From positions 1 to 64,000 of the forward strand of contig CANJPY010000007.1 of assembly GCA_947476255.1 (NCBI GenBank): DNA of 64,000 bases. Reading direction: 5' to 3'. Positions within the stretch are counted from its first letter, which is position 1; the number at the start of each line of letters is the position of its first letter. The stretch is from Chthoniobacteraceae bacterium (GTDB lineage: Bacteria > Verrucomicrobiota > Verrucomicrobiia > Chthoniobacterales > Chthoniobacteraceae). Below the pieces are notes generated by a model. That model ran no database searches. It was given only the letters and a program-made list of their open reading frames with translations, and was not told the origin of the DNA. Of this stretch, positions 29,201-36,586 are shown in pieces. Both the position numbers and the translations under genes were made by a program.

Positions 29201-30062
29201 CAGGATCCTTTTTTAGGGCCTTGATGATCGTGTCGTCACCCTTGAGGTCGACGACTGAGACATTCTTAATTCCAAGAGCGAGAATCTGGCCGATGGTCGC
29301 CTTGGTGAGAGGTTCGAAGGCGCGGGCGACGGTGATTTCACCGTCCAAAACGGAGTTTACCAACACCTTGCTGGCAAAGGACTCCTCCTCAAGAGAGTCA
29401 CTCAGTTTGAGAGTCTCGATGTCGTAGAAGAGAGAAATGATTTCTTCGTCCGTGCCGAATCCAAGGGCACGCAGGAGAGTGGTCGCAAGAAACTTGCGGC
29501 GGCGCTTGCGGCGATCGAGGTAAACGTAGAGAAGATCATTCGTGTCATACTGGACTTCCATCCAAGAGCCACGGTCGGGAATGATCCGGAACGAATAGAG
29601 AACCTTGCCGTTGAGATGCACGGAGGATTCAAAGGCAATGCCCGGAGAACGGTGCAACTGCGAAACAACAACGCGCTCTGCGCCGTTGATCACAAAAGTG
29701 CCCTGAGGGGTCATCAAGGGTATTTCACCCATGTAGACCTTTTCTTCCCGGGTGGCCCGCTCTTCCCTGAGGGAGAAAGTGACATAGAGCGGCGCAGAAA
29801 AGGTCTGCGACTCGCGCATGCACTCGCGGACGGACATTTTGGGGTCGCCTATTTCGAAGGAATCGAACTGCAGCACGACTTTTTCGTCGTAGCTGGAGAT
29901 GGGGAAGACCTCCGAAAAGACAGCGTGCAAGCCGGTGCTTTTGCGGCGGCTTAGAGGCACGTCTTTTTGAAGAAACTCCAAATAGGAGTTTAACTGGATC
30001 TCGATAAGGTTTGGCGGCTCGGCGCCTTCCTTGATTTTGCCGAAGTTAATACGCTCAGACAT
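26256..30062 (-). CDS. rpoB: DNA-directed RNA polymerase subunit beta
   Basis: The start at 30062 ([10 protein letters not shown]) gives 1,268 residues. The rifampicin region reads [29 protein letters not shown], a sensitive-type sequence. The conserved [37 protein letters not shown] and catalytic-core motifs are present. It is the fourth gene of the rplA-rplJ-rplL-rpoB-rpoC series and is preceded by an unusually structured ~270-nt spacer. Confidence 0.99.
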   Translation of the reverse strand: MSERINFGKIKEGAEPPNLIEIQLNSYLEFLQKDVPLSRRKSTGLHAVFSEVFPISSYDEKVVLQFDSFEIGDPKMSVRECMRESQTFSAPLYVTFSLREERATREEKVYMGEIPLMTPQGTFVINGAERVVVSQLHRSPGIAFESSVHLNGKVLYSFRIIPDRGSWMEVQYDTNDLLYVYLDRRKRRRKFLATTLLRALGFGTDEEIISLFYDIETLKLSDSLEEESFASKVLVNSVLDGEITVARAFEPLTKATIGQILALGIKNVSVVDLKGDDTIIKALKKDPVDTEEEALKEIYRRLRPGDPPSVPNARGLLKRLFFDPKKYDLGRVGRHKINSKLGLKVSPEERVLTKEDFVGAMKYLIQLRTGEGRLDDIDHLGSRRVRTVGELLANQCRVGLARTERLVKERMALFDMNIEGMTPQKLINPKALSAVIRDFFGRSQLSQFMDQTNPLAELTHKRRLSALGPGGLSRDRAGFEVRDVHPSHYGRICPIETPEGPNIGLISSLSSYAQINDFGFIETPYRKVTNGKVTSKIEYLTGDQEENFLVAQASVPVDASGKFLTDKVAVRSGGDFLEVEPDKVHYMDISPKQLVSVAASLIPFLEHDDANRALMGSNMQRQGVPLLISEAPLVGTGMEAKVARDSRAVIVAEGNGVVASVTADQIVITTDGEIPEAKKKFRHDPSEGVYIYDLRKFMRSNAGTCVNQRPIVGKGDKITKGMVVADGPNCDNGELALGRNVLVAFMPWNGYNFEDAITISERVVKEDIYTSIHIDEFECGARDTKLGPEEITRDIPNVSEEALRNLGPDGVVRVGAEIRPGDILVGKITPKSETELAPEERLLRAIFGEKAADVKDTSLTVPSGTYGIVMDVKVSSRKEVAKIKLSPSESKRQQKEAEEHHQKKLDELHEELTEALANILLGEKIPLDVVNAQTGEIIIPANRKITKTLLRKLAQVYDHVDIDPSPIRNKIRDIISEFEPKFQELENEHESSMDKLESGDDIDPGIIKQVKVYIASKRKLSVGDKMAGRHGNKGVVARIVPEEDMPFLSDGKPVDIVLNPLGVPSRMNVGQVLETHLGVAAKALGFKVATPVFDGIKESQIFDFLKQAREKEGFTWVTETGKATVFDGRTGDAFDQQVVVGYIYMLKLGHLVADKIHARAVGPYSLVTQQPLGGKAQYGGQRFGEMEVWALEAYGAAYTLQELLTVKSDDVQGRTRIYEAIVKGDNSLEAGTPESFNVLIKEMQSLGLDVKVGPRTENSGPLIPHVTF

Positions 30063-30094
30063 GAGTGGGCTCGGTGGATACGGAGGCTGCGGGC

Positions 30095-30198
30095 AAAAAA
30101 CCGCAGAGGCGCACACAGAACGATCCATCCCGTCCCTCGACCAACCCGGAGTGGGTTGGCGAATTCTGGGTGGACGCCATTGTGCGCGACTCTGCGGT
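30095..30198 (-). promoter_or_regulatory. attenuator-like long stem in the rplL-rpoB spacer
   Basis: On the mRNA strand an 18-position stem (30198-30181 with 30117-30100) has one mismatch and one G-U pair. It encloses a perfect 7-bp hairpin (CCAACCC/GGGTTGG, 30141-30159) and is followed directly by six U, ending about 30 nt before the rpoB start. The layout resembles an intrinsic terminator/attenuator or an RNase III-type processing stem. Both are known in the same spacer of Escherichia coli, but homology is not implied. Confidence 0.75.
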
Positions 30199-30250
30199 AA
30201 TCAATAATTTTATCAGAACCGTGGGTTGTTGATCTTCTGGGAGAAAGACA

Positions 30251-30283
30251 CGCCCGGCAAGCGTAAATGGAGCCTGCCGGACG
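30251..30283 (-). promoter_or_regulatory. 9-bp hairpin in the rplL-rpoB spacer
   Basis: CGTCCGGCA pairs with TGCCGGGCG (one G-U) across a 15-nt loop. It is the second of three hairpins between rplL and rpoB. No U-tract follows. Confidence 0.55.
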
Positions 30284-30294
30284 CGCAAATAGGG

Positions 30295-30317
30295 ACGGCA
30301 GGAATAGATCCCGCCGT
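30295..30317 (-). promoter_or_regulatory. 9-bp hairpin just after rplL
   Basis: ACGGCGGGA pairs with TCCTGCCGT (one G-U) with a 5-nt loop, starting 14 nt after the rplL stop. The following CCCUAUUUG is only weakly U-rich. It could be a partial terminator that lowers rpoBC relative to L7/L12, or a 3'-end protector. Confidence 0.55.
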
Positions 30318-30331
30318 TAAGCCAAAAAAGA

Positions 30332-30709
30332 CTACTTGATTTCGACCTTGGCGCCTGCGGCCTCGACCTTCTTCTTGATGTCTTCCGCTTCCTGCTTAGT
30401 GACACCTTCCTTGAGGGCCTTGGGAGCGCTTTCAACCAGAGCCTTGGCTTCCGCCAGACCGAGGCCGGCAACTGCCGCGCGGACTTCCTTAATGACGCCA
30501 ATCTTGTTAGCGCCGGCTTCCTTCAGAATGACATCGAAGGAGGTTTTTTCTTCCACGGGAGCAGCGGCAGCCACAGGGCCTGCTGCAGCCACAGCCACAG
30601 GAGCGGCGGCGCTGACGCCCCACTTCTCTTCGAGTTGCTTGACGAGATCTGCGACCTGGAGAATGGTGAGACCACTGAGTTGCTCAACCAATGCGTGTGT
30701 ATCGGACAT
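30332..30709 (-). CDS. rplL: 50S ribosomal protein L7/L12
   Basis: The start at 30709 ([15 protein letters not shown]) gives 125 residues. The N-terminal dimerisation helix region, the Ala/Val/Pro hinge ([20 protein letters not shown]) and the C-terminal factor-binding domain ([32 protein letters not shown]) are all standard. It forms the flexible ribosomal stalk with L10. It lies about 207 nt downstream of rplJ. Confidence 0.98.
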   Translation of the reverse strand: MSDTHALVEQLSGLTILQVADLVKQLEEKWGVSAAAPVAVAAAGPVAAAAPVEEKTSFDVILKEAGANKIGVIKEVRAAVAGLGLAEAKALVESAPKALKEGVTKQEAEDIKKKVEAAGAKVEIK

Positions 30710-30843
30710 ATGTTTCTGATGGTATCGTCGCTTTCCGGAGCTCCGGATCAATTAAGGGAAAGGGCCCTTCCCCCGACGAGGAACCTATTTTATGTTGTGG
30801 GTTTTAAGTGGAGCCAACCCCAAGGAGGAAGGCCCCGTTTCTC

Positions 30844-30895
30844 GCCGGCTTGCGCCGACAAAAGGTTTTTGAGCAAGGACGAGCCTCTCGGCCCG
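30844..30895 (-). promoter_or_regulatory. two GNRA-capped hairpins in the rplJ-rplL spacer
   Basis: In the mRNA sense CGGGCC-GAGA-GGCUCG (30895-30880) and GUCGGC-GCAA-GCCGGC (30859-30844) each form a 6-bp stem with a GNRA tetraloop. A 7-base inverted pair (TGGAGCC/GGCTCCA, 30908-30914 and 30809-30815) could close a larger domain around them. This looks like a structured leader or processing element for rplL. Confidence 0.5.
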
Positions 30896-30916
30896 CCCCA
30901 GCGTGAAGGCTCCAAA

Positions 30917-31471
30917 CTACTCGGCGGCAGCCTGTTCTGCGGCGGGTTCTTCGGCGGCGGGTTTCCCTTCCGCATCGACCTTTGCCTGCAGTACTCGGGC
31001 GAGGGAAGCTGCGGGTTCGTTGAGCACCCGCACCAACTGCGTCGCGGGCGCCTGAAGGACCCCGAGGAGGGTTGCCAACAGCACTTCGCGAGAAGGCAGG
31101 TCTGCGATTGCATTAATTTGGTCGGCGGAGACCGCAAGGTTGTCCACCACACCAGCACGGATCGCAGGCTTTTTAAACTCAGCAGAGAACGTCTTCACCA
31201 CCTTGGCGGCGGCGGCCACGTCCTTGTCACCGGTCACGATCGCCGTCTGACCACGGAGATCAGGAATCTCGGGCATTCCAGCGCCCACCAAAGCACGACG
31301 CAGGAACGTGTTCTTCACAACGTGGAACTCGGCGCCCACGGCGTAGAGACGATTGCGAAGCTCGGAGAATTGAGTAACCTTGAGACCCGTGTAATCCGCC
31401 ACAAAAAGGAACGGCGAAGCGTTCAGGCGGCTGGCGATGTCTTCAACAATAGAGGCTTTTGCAGGATGCAT
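30917..31471 (-). CDS. rplJ: 50S ribosomal protein L10
   Basis: This is a 184-residue protein starting MHPAKASIVEDIASRL. It has the typical FLFVADYTGLKVTQFSELRNRL and HVVKNTFLRRAL motifs. The C-terminus is Ala/Glu-rich (EEPAAEQAAAE), the region that carries the L7/L12 dimers. It starts 14 nt after rplA. Confidence 0.97.
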   Translation of the reverse strand: MHPAKASIVEDIASRLNASPFLFVADYTGLKVTQFSELRNRLYAVGAEFHVVKNTFLRRALVGAGMPEIPDLRGQTAIVTGDKDVAAAAKVVKTFSAEFKKPAIRAGVVDNLAVSADQINAIADLPSREVLLATLLGVLQAPATQLVRVLNEPAASLARVLQAKVDAEGKPAAEEPAAEQAAAE

Positions 31472-31485
31472 GTGAGTGTTCCTCC

Positions 31486-32187
31486 TTAGAATTTCAAGAA
31501 TGGCGTGGAATCCACACGGACCCCAGGCGACATGGTGGAGGCGAGAGTGATGTTTTCCACAAAGCGTCCCTTCGCAGAGGAAGGCCTCGACTTCACGATC
31601 GCATCGATCACTGCCGTACCGTTCTCAAGGAGCGCCGTTTCGGAAAAGGAAAGTTTACCCACGGGAACCGAGATGTTTCCGTTTTTATCAAGCTTGAACT
31701 CCACTCGCCCTGCCTTGACTTCACGCACGGCCTTCGCCGTGTCGTCGGTCACGGTGCCGGTCTTCGGGTTCGGCATCAAGCCACGTGGCCCGAGTACTTT
31801 CCCCAGTTTCCGAACTTCCGCCATACAAGCCGGAGTGGCGATTGCGACGTCAAAGTCCTGAAACCCGCCAACGCACTTGTCGACGAGGTCTTTGTACCCC
31901 ACAAATTCCGCCCCCGCCTCACGGGCTGCTTCCGCAGAAGCGCCTTCGGCGAAAACCAGAACGCGAACCGATTTGCCTGAACCATGAGGAAGCGGACAGG
32001 TGCCGCGAACCATCTGGTCCGACTGACGGGGATCAACGCCCAAGCGGAAGGAGAGAGTGACAGTTTGGTCGAACTTTGTTGCGGGAAGGCTTTTGAGCGT
32101 GCTCAATGCTTCCGCAAAAGGATGCGGCCGTGGAGCGCCCACCTTTTCGGCGGCGGCGCGATAACGTTTTGATCTTTTGATTGCCAT
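31486..32187 (-). CDS. rplA: 50S ribosomal protein L1
   Basis: The start at 32187 ([16 protein letters not shown]) gives 233 residues, matching other L1 proteins; the track's extra 63 residues are spacer. L1 motifs include [41 protein letters not shown] and [19 protein letters not shown]1 forms the mobile E-site stalk and in many bacteria represses its own operon. The usual upstream partner rplK is absent here. Confidence 0.98.
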   Translation of the reverse strand: MAIKRSKRYRAAAEKVGAPRPHPFAEALSTLKSLPATKFDQTVTLSFRLGVDPRQSDQMVRGTCPLPHGSGKSVRVLVFAEGASAEAAREAGAEFVGYKDLVDKCVGGFQDFDVAIATPACMAEVRKLGKVLGPRGLMPNPKTGTVTDDTAKAVREVKAGRVEFKLDKNGNISVPVGKLSFSETALLENGTAVIDAIVKSRPSSAKGRFVENITLASTMSPGVRVDSTPFLKF

Positions 32188-32275
32188 AGGTTTATGCAGT
32201 GCTATCGAAAGCCGCTTTATTGCGACATTCTCCTGCGGGCCCGACGAGCGGGCTGGAAAGAATGAGGGAAGACAA

Positions 32276-32306
32276 AACTTTGGCAACCTTTTTTCGTGCC
32301 AAAGTG
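32276..32306 (-). terminator. hairpin plus T-run between GH16 gene and rplA
   Basis: ACTTTGGCA and TGCCAAAGT pair over nine bases across an 11-base loop, followed on the minus strand by TTTTGTCTT. It probably terminates transcripts from the GH16 gene before rplA; a leader role for the rplA operon is the alternative. The ~250-nt spacer should also hold the rplA promoter, which I could not pinpoint. Confidence 0.55.
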
Positions 32307-32437
32307 AGAAAAATTTTGGATTCCGCCGCCGCCGGACATCCTCCCCTGCTCCCATTGACCTGCCCACCCGTTCCAAAGAAGCCTAATCCCGTTCCTTTTA
32401 CACCACCCTCAAGCGGTCCGGCGCTTTGGGCCCCGCC

Positions 32438-33340
32438 CTATTTCTCGCTCGCCGCCAGAGAGGGCTGTCGCCACACCCTCACATAGTCCACCTCAAAATA
32501 ATTTGGAAACAGCGTCTGCGCATCAGGTTCCCCCGATGGCCCAATGCGGCTGCTCACCCCGTTGCTAAGGATCACATACATGGGAACCGAAGGCACGTGA
32601 AGGCCCCTGGATTCCTTCTTCACCACCCCGTTCTGAATCCAAAGTGCTCGCCCGGGCGTCCATAGGAGCCCATAGGTGTTCCAGGAGCCTTCAAAATCCA
32701 CATCGGTGTTTCCATCGCTGTCCCAATTGATTTCCGGAAAATTTCCGTGGCAGAGCCCCAAATGCATCATCTTTTTGCCGGCGTAATACTCCGCGATATC
32801 AAACTCCGGCGGCCAGTGGTGCTGCTGGGGCATCAGCCAAAAACACGGCCAGGCGCCGCGACCGCCGGGAAATTTCGCCCTGATTTCAATGTAGCCGTAT
32901 TGAAACGAAAAGCTGTCGTGGGATGAAATCATCCCGGCGCTGTAATCATACACTCCGGGTGGGTTGTCCCCCTCGACGTTGCGGTTGTCCGCACGCAACC
33001 GCAGATGCCCGTTCTCAAGGAGCACGTCCTCGTCGCTCAGATAGTTAAGATAGCTGTCATTATGATATCGGTCACCCCACCTTCCAAAGACACGCAGGCT
33101 GGTACTCCAAAGGTCTCGGTTGAGAGTTTTGCCTTCAAACCGGTCCTCCAAAGCCAACTCAAACCCGATGGGCGGCAGAACCTGCACACCTTCTTGAAGG
33201 CGATCCACGCCCGGCGAAGCCTTCTGGGTTGCATTCGTCTGGCCCGCAGGCACTCCGGAAAGGCCGTCGCCCGCCTCCAGACGGCCCACATTCACGCCCC
33301 CCGTGATTACGAGCGCCGACATTACCAGTGCTTTGTACAT
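32438..33340 (-). CDS. exported glycoside hydrolase family 16 protein
   Basis: This 300-residue protein has an N-terminal signal (MYKALVMSALVITGG) and one GH16 jelly-roll domain. The catalytic signature ExDxxE is seen as EFDIAE at residues 179-184, with Glu179 and Glu184 as probable nucleophile and acid/base. Other family motifs are YGYIEIRAKFPGGRGAWPCFWLMP and WNTYGLLWTPG. GH16 enzymes cut beta-1,3/1,4-glucans, agar, carrageenan or porphyran; the exact substrate is not evident. It sits where rplK/nusG would be expected. Confidence 0.9.
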   Translation of the reverse strand: MYKALVMSALVITGGVNVGRLEAGDGLSGVPAGQTNATQKASPGVDRLQEGVQVLPPIGFELALEDRFEGKTLNRDLWSTSLRVFGRWGDRYHNDSYLNYLSDEDVLLENGHLRLRADNRNVEGDNPPGVYDYSAGMISSHDSFSFQYGYIEIRAKFPGGRGAWPCFWLMPQQHHWPPEFDIAEYYAGKKMMHLGLCHGNFPEINWDSDGNTDVDFEGSWNTYGLLWTPGRALWIQNGVVKKESRGLHVPSVPMYVILSNGVSSRIGPSGEPDAQTLFPNYFEVDYVRVWRQPSLAASEK

Positions 33341-33455
33341 GGTTTCGTTCTAACAGAACCCATCCCGCACCGCACACCCATTTTGATGTTTGCCGAGGCA
33401 CGCACCGTGTCCTATAATGTCCGACCCGGGTTATCCCGCGGTCCGCTCTTTACTC

Positions 33456-33950
33456 ATGTCCAGCCAACTGCCGCCTCGTCCCGAATCCTGCGCCACCCCT
33501 TGGAGGGTTGCGATCGTAGCCAGTCTGTATAATCCCATCTGGGTAGACGGCTTGGTTTCACATTTCGAATCTGAACTGCGCACCATATGCCCCCGCGCTA
33601 AGATCCAAGTGCACCGGGTGCCCGGTTCCTTTGAGTTGCCGCTCGCGGTGGAACTGATTGCCGCGGGCAAGAGAGTCGACGCCATCGCGGCTTTCGGCGT
33701 CCTCTTGAATGGCGAAACCGCTCATGCCACACTGGTCGCGCAGGCGATCACAAACGCTCTTCTCGGAAGCTCTCTCAAACATCACCTTCCCGTACTCCAT
33801 GAAGTACTTTTGGTGCAGGGAGAAGCGCAAGCTGCAGCCCGCTGCCTGGGGGCCGATCTCAACCGCGGCACCGAAGCCGCCCGGGCCGCCGTGCGGATGC
33901 TGCGCGCACTCGAAAGCATCAGGCTTCCACACCCGTCCCAAACCGCATGA
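33456..33950 (+). CDS. ribH: 6,7-dimethyl-8-ribityllumazine synthase
   Basis: The ATG at 33456 (MSSQLPPRP) gives 164 residues; earlier starts at 33417 and 33390 are possible. Recognisable motifs are ASLYNPIWVDGL, RVPGSFELPLAVE and GETAHATLVAQAI, which holds the catalytic His, and a C-terminal NRGTEAARAAVRML. The enzyme condenses the ribityl-uracil and dihydroxybutanone phosphate precursors of riboflavin. The strand normally reading FGVLT is HEVLL here, so the sequence is diverged. Its stop overlaps the nusB start (ATGA). Confidence 0.85.
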   Translation: MSSQLPPRPESCATPWRVAIVASLYNPIWVDGLVSHFESELRTICPRAKIQVHRVPGSFELPLAVELIAAGKRVDAIAAFGVLLNGETAHATLVAQAITNALLGSSLKHHLPVLHEVLLVQGEAQAAARCLGADLNRGTEAARAAVRMLRALESIRLPHPSQTA

Positions 33951-34510
33951 GTGACTCCCGCAGCAACCAAAAAGGCGATCGCCCGCAAGCCGGCCTGCGC
34001 CGGGAAGGCCGGGAGGCTGCAATCCAGTTTCTTTTCCAGCTGGATTTCAACCAGGATGAAAAAACAGCTCCAGATGCTGACTTTTGGAAATTGCGCAACG
34101 GGACGGAAGACCCGGACGAGCTCAATCCCATCCCCTCCCGGAATCCCATCGCACCGAAGGCGCGAGCCTTCGCCGAGGCGTTGGTCTTGGGCGTTTGCAC
34201 GCACCGCGTCCAAATCGACGAACTCATCACGCGTTTCGCCAAAAACTACCAGCTATGCCGCCTCGCAGCCGTGGACCGCAACATCCTGCGCTTGGGCGTG
34301 TACGAGTTTCTCTACAACGCGGAAGTCCCGCCTGTTGTAGCGATCAACGAGGCCATTGAACTCGCAAAACAATTCGGGTCCGAGGATTCCGGTCGCTTCG
34401 TCAACGGTCTTCTCGACCGCATTCGAGCCGAGGTTCCCCGCCCCTCCAGAAAGCCCTCCACAGGGGCATCCATAGCCTCCGAGGCGCCCACCGGCATTTC
34501 CGCCGCCTAA
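33947..34510 (+). CDS. nusB: transcription antitermination protein NusB
   Basis: This 187-residue protein overlaps ribH by four bases (ATGA), the classic ribH-nusB coupling. The core reads REGREAAIQFLFQLDF, RLAAVDRNILRLGVYEFLY, VPPVVAINEAIELAKQFGSEDSGRFVNGLLD. NusB binds the boxA element of rRNA operons with S10 (NusE). A family-typical insert lengthens the middle, and a Pro/Ser-rich tail follows the domain. Confidence 0.95.
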   Translation: MSDSRSNQKGDRPQAGLRREGREAAIQFLFQLDFNQDEKTAPDADFWKLRNGTEDPDELNPIPSRNPIAPKARAFAEALVLGVCTHRVQIDELITRFAKNYQLCRLAAVDRNILRLGVYEFLYNAEVPPVVAINEAIELAKQFGSEDSGRFVNGLLDRIRAEVPRPSRKPSTGASIASEAPTGISAA

Positions 34511-34542
34511 CGCCCTCTTCCCAACCCTCGTCCCCGCAAGTC

Positions 34543-35391
34543 ATGGCATTCGGCTTTTTAAAATCTCTGGTCCAGCGCTTTACGGGACGTCCCGTAGACT
34601 GGGAAGAACTCGAAGAAATGCTCATCCGCTCCGACTTGGGGGTTCCAATGTCGATGCGCATTCTCAAGAATCTGCAGGCGCTTCCGGAAAAGATGACCGC
34701 CGAGAAAGTGGTGGAAGTGGCGCGTGAAGAAATCCTCAAGGTCCTGCCACGCGACACCCATATGGTGCGGCCCCTACCCGACCGCCCCAAGGTCATCCTG
34801 ATTGTGGGCGTCAATGGAACGGGAAAAACAACCTCGACGGCAAAGCTGGCACATCTTCTTAAACGCAAAGGGCACAGTGTGATCCTCGCAGCTGCCGACA
34901 CTTTCCGGGCCGCCGCCATCGAACAGCTCGAAGTGTGGGCGGAGCGCATCGGATGCGAACTGATCAAAGGCCCCTACAACGCGGACCCGGCCGGGATATG
35001 CCACGATGCGTACAAGGCCGCTGTGGCGAGAGACGCTGAGTTTTTGATTTGTGACACAGCGGGCCGACTGCACAACAAGTTCAACCTCATGCAGGAGCTT
35101 TCGAAAGTGCGCCGAGCCATCGGAAAAACCGATGCCACAGCGCCCCATGAAACGCTGCTTGTCGTGGACGCAACAACGGGCGGAAACGCCCTCGTCCAAG
35201 CGCGCGAATTCAAAGAAGCCACCGGGCTCACGGGCCTCATCGTGACAAAGCTCGATGGCTCTGGCAAAGGCGGCTGCGTTGTTGCGATCCAAAACGAACT
35301 CGGGATTCCCACGCGCTTCACAGGCACCGGAGAAGGCATCGACGAGCTGGATTTCTTTGAGTCCCGCCGTTTTGTAGAACAGATGCTCTAG
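34543..35391 (+). CDS. ftsY: signal recognition particle receptor FtsY
   Basis: This 282-residue protein contains only the NG GTPase module: a four-helix N domain and the G domain with GVNGTGKTTSTAKLA (P-loop), DTFRAAAIEQL, DTAGR, TKLDGSGKGG and GTGEGIDELDFF. The acidic membrane-targeting A domain of enterobacterial FtsY is absent, as in many other phyla. It docks SRP-ribosome complexes at the membrane. The ATG at 34543 follows nusB by 32 nt. Confidence 0.95.
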   Translation: MAFGFLKSLVQRFTGRPVDWEELEEMLIRSDLGVPMSMRILKNLQALPEKMTAEKVVEVAREEILKVLPRDTHMVRPLPDRPKVILIVGVNGTGKTTSTAKLAHLLKRKGHSVILAAADTFRAAAIEQLEVWAERIGCELIKGPYNADPAGICHDAYKAAVARDAEFLICDTAGRLHNKFNLMQELSKVRRAIGKTDATAPHETLLVVDATTGGNALVQAREFKEATGLTGLIVTKLDGSGKGGCVVAIQNELGIPTRFTGTGEGIDELDFFESRRFVEQML

Positions 35392-35396
35392 AAACA

Positions 35397-35425
35397 GACG
35401 CCCTCGAAAACGAGGCATTCTTTCC
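35397..35425 (+). terminator. possible weak terminator after ftsY
   Basis: CCTCG-aaaa-CGAGG forms a short stem followed by ATTCTTTCC. The stem is only five base pairs, so this is tentative. Confidence 0.3.
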
Positions 35426-35449
35426 GGTTCTTCAAATCACCCCGTCCTT

Positions 35450-36499
35450 GTGAACGCAGAAGCCGCAAAAGTCCTGCGCCGCCAACTGGCTGCTTGGTTT
35501 CACAAAAACGGCAGAACGCTGCCGTGGCGTGACAGCCCCTCGCCCTATGCCGTCCTCGTCTCGGAATTCATGCTGCAACAAACGCAGGTGCTTTCCGTGA
35601 TTCCCTATTTTCAGCGCTGGATGGAAAAGTTTCCCACGCTGGCCGCCCTCGCTGCAGCTCCTGAGGAGCAGGTGCTGCATCTCTGGCAGGGCCTCGGCTA
35701 TTACTCGCGAGCGCGCAACCTGCACCGCGCGGCACAAAAGGTTGTCACGGACTTCGGGGGCCAGATCCCGTCGGACCCCAAGCAATTATCGACACTCCCC
35801 GGCGTGGGCCCCTATTCTGCGGGGGCCATCAGTGCGTTCGGCTTCGACATGCCAGCCGCCGCCGTGGACGCAAACATCGCACGCGTTCTAGCACGCATTT
35901 CAAACCAACACACCCCGATCGATAGCACCGAGGGAGCACGGTTGGTTTGGGCACTCGCAGAGGCGCTGCTACCAGAGGGTTCCGGCGGACGCCTGCACAC
36001 CTCGGCCCTCATGGAGTTGGGCGCACTTGTGTGCCTTCCCAAAAATCCCAAATGCCTCGTCTGTCCGATCCGCGCCTCCTGCACCGCCGTCGATCCGGAT
36101 TCCCTCCCGCGCAAATCTCCCCGGCGGGCCACTGTGGCGCTGGATGAACACGCGTGCTGGATTGTCGCCAACGCATCGGTACTTTTGGAACAACAGAAGG
36201 GCCGGCGCTCGGGCGGTTTGTGGAAACTGCCCGTGATTGCGCCCCCCCGGGAGGCGAAGCCTCTTTTTCAAACGACCTATCCCTTCACTCACCATAAAAT
36301 TACGCTGCAAGTACACGCGGCACCGGCGCCTGTATTCACCTCTGAACATCAGCGCTGGTTTGCACTTGGGCGTGTTTTAGACGAGGCTGCCCTGCCCGCC
36401 GGCCATCGCCGTGCGGTGGTTGCCCTGCTTGCTTTAGAAAATGTTGGAAACGGGGTGAGCCACGCGCGCGAGGAAGGCCGAGGGAATCGGGAATTTTAA
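35450..36499 (+). CDS. mutY: A/G-specific adenine DNA glycosylase
   Basis: The GTG start at 35450 gives 349 residues. The helix-hairpin-helix glycosylase core shows the catalytic Glu in SEFMLQQTQV, the HhH LPGVGPYSAGA and catalytic Asp in AVDANIARVLAR. A [4Fe-4S] loop is formed by CLPKNPKCLVCPIRASC. The C-terminal MutT-like domain recognises 8-oxoG. The enzyme removes adenine mispaired with 8-oxoguanine. Confidence 0.96.
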   Translation: MNAEAAKVLRRQLAAWFHKNGRTLPWRDSPSPYAVLVSEFMLQQTQVLSVIPYFQRWMEKFPTLAALAAAPEEQVLHLWQGLGYYSRARNLHRAAQKVVTDFGGQIPSDPKQLSTLPGVGPYSAGAISAFGFDMPAAAVDANIARVLARISNQHTPIDSTEGARLVWALAEALLPEGSGGRLHTSALMELGALVCLPKNPKCLVCPIRASCTAVDPDSLPRKSPRRATVALDEHACWIVANASVLLEQQKGRRSGGLWKLPVIAPPREAKPLFQTTYPFTHHKITLQVHAAPAPVFTSEHQRWFALGRVLDEAALPAGHRRAVVALLALENVGNGVSHAREEGRGNREF

Positions 36500-36532
36500 C
36501 TTCCGCGGGGTGGGTATCACCACCAAACGGCC

Positions 36533-36555
36533 AGGCTGCCCAAGGGCAGCTTGTT
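36533..36555 (+). terminator. hairpin after mutY
   Basis: GCTGCCC/GGGCAGC form a compact stem with a minimal loop followed by TTGTT. It lies between mutY and the helicase gene on the same strand. It is a plausible but weak terminator. Confidence 0.4.
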
Positions 36556-36586
36556 AAAAAGTTCCATCAAACTCCCGCCGTGAGTC

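Noticed and set aside
22180-29216. Many 60-430-aa plus-strand ORFs opposite rpoB/rpoC
   Set aside because: They are shadows caused by codon bias of conserved polymerase genes; no recognisable motifs or start context.
30055-30501. 148-aa minus ORF across the rplL-rpoB spacer
   Set aside because: It overlaps rplL in another frame and has no protein-like features; the spacer is better explained by RNA structure.
32276-32304. Possible sigma-54 promoter (TGGCACG...TTGC) before rplA
   Set aside because: The GG-GC spacing is about four bases too long; the sequence is better explained as a terminator hairpin.
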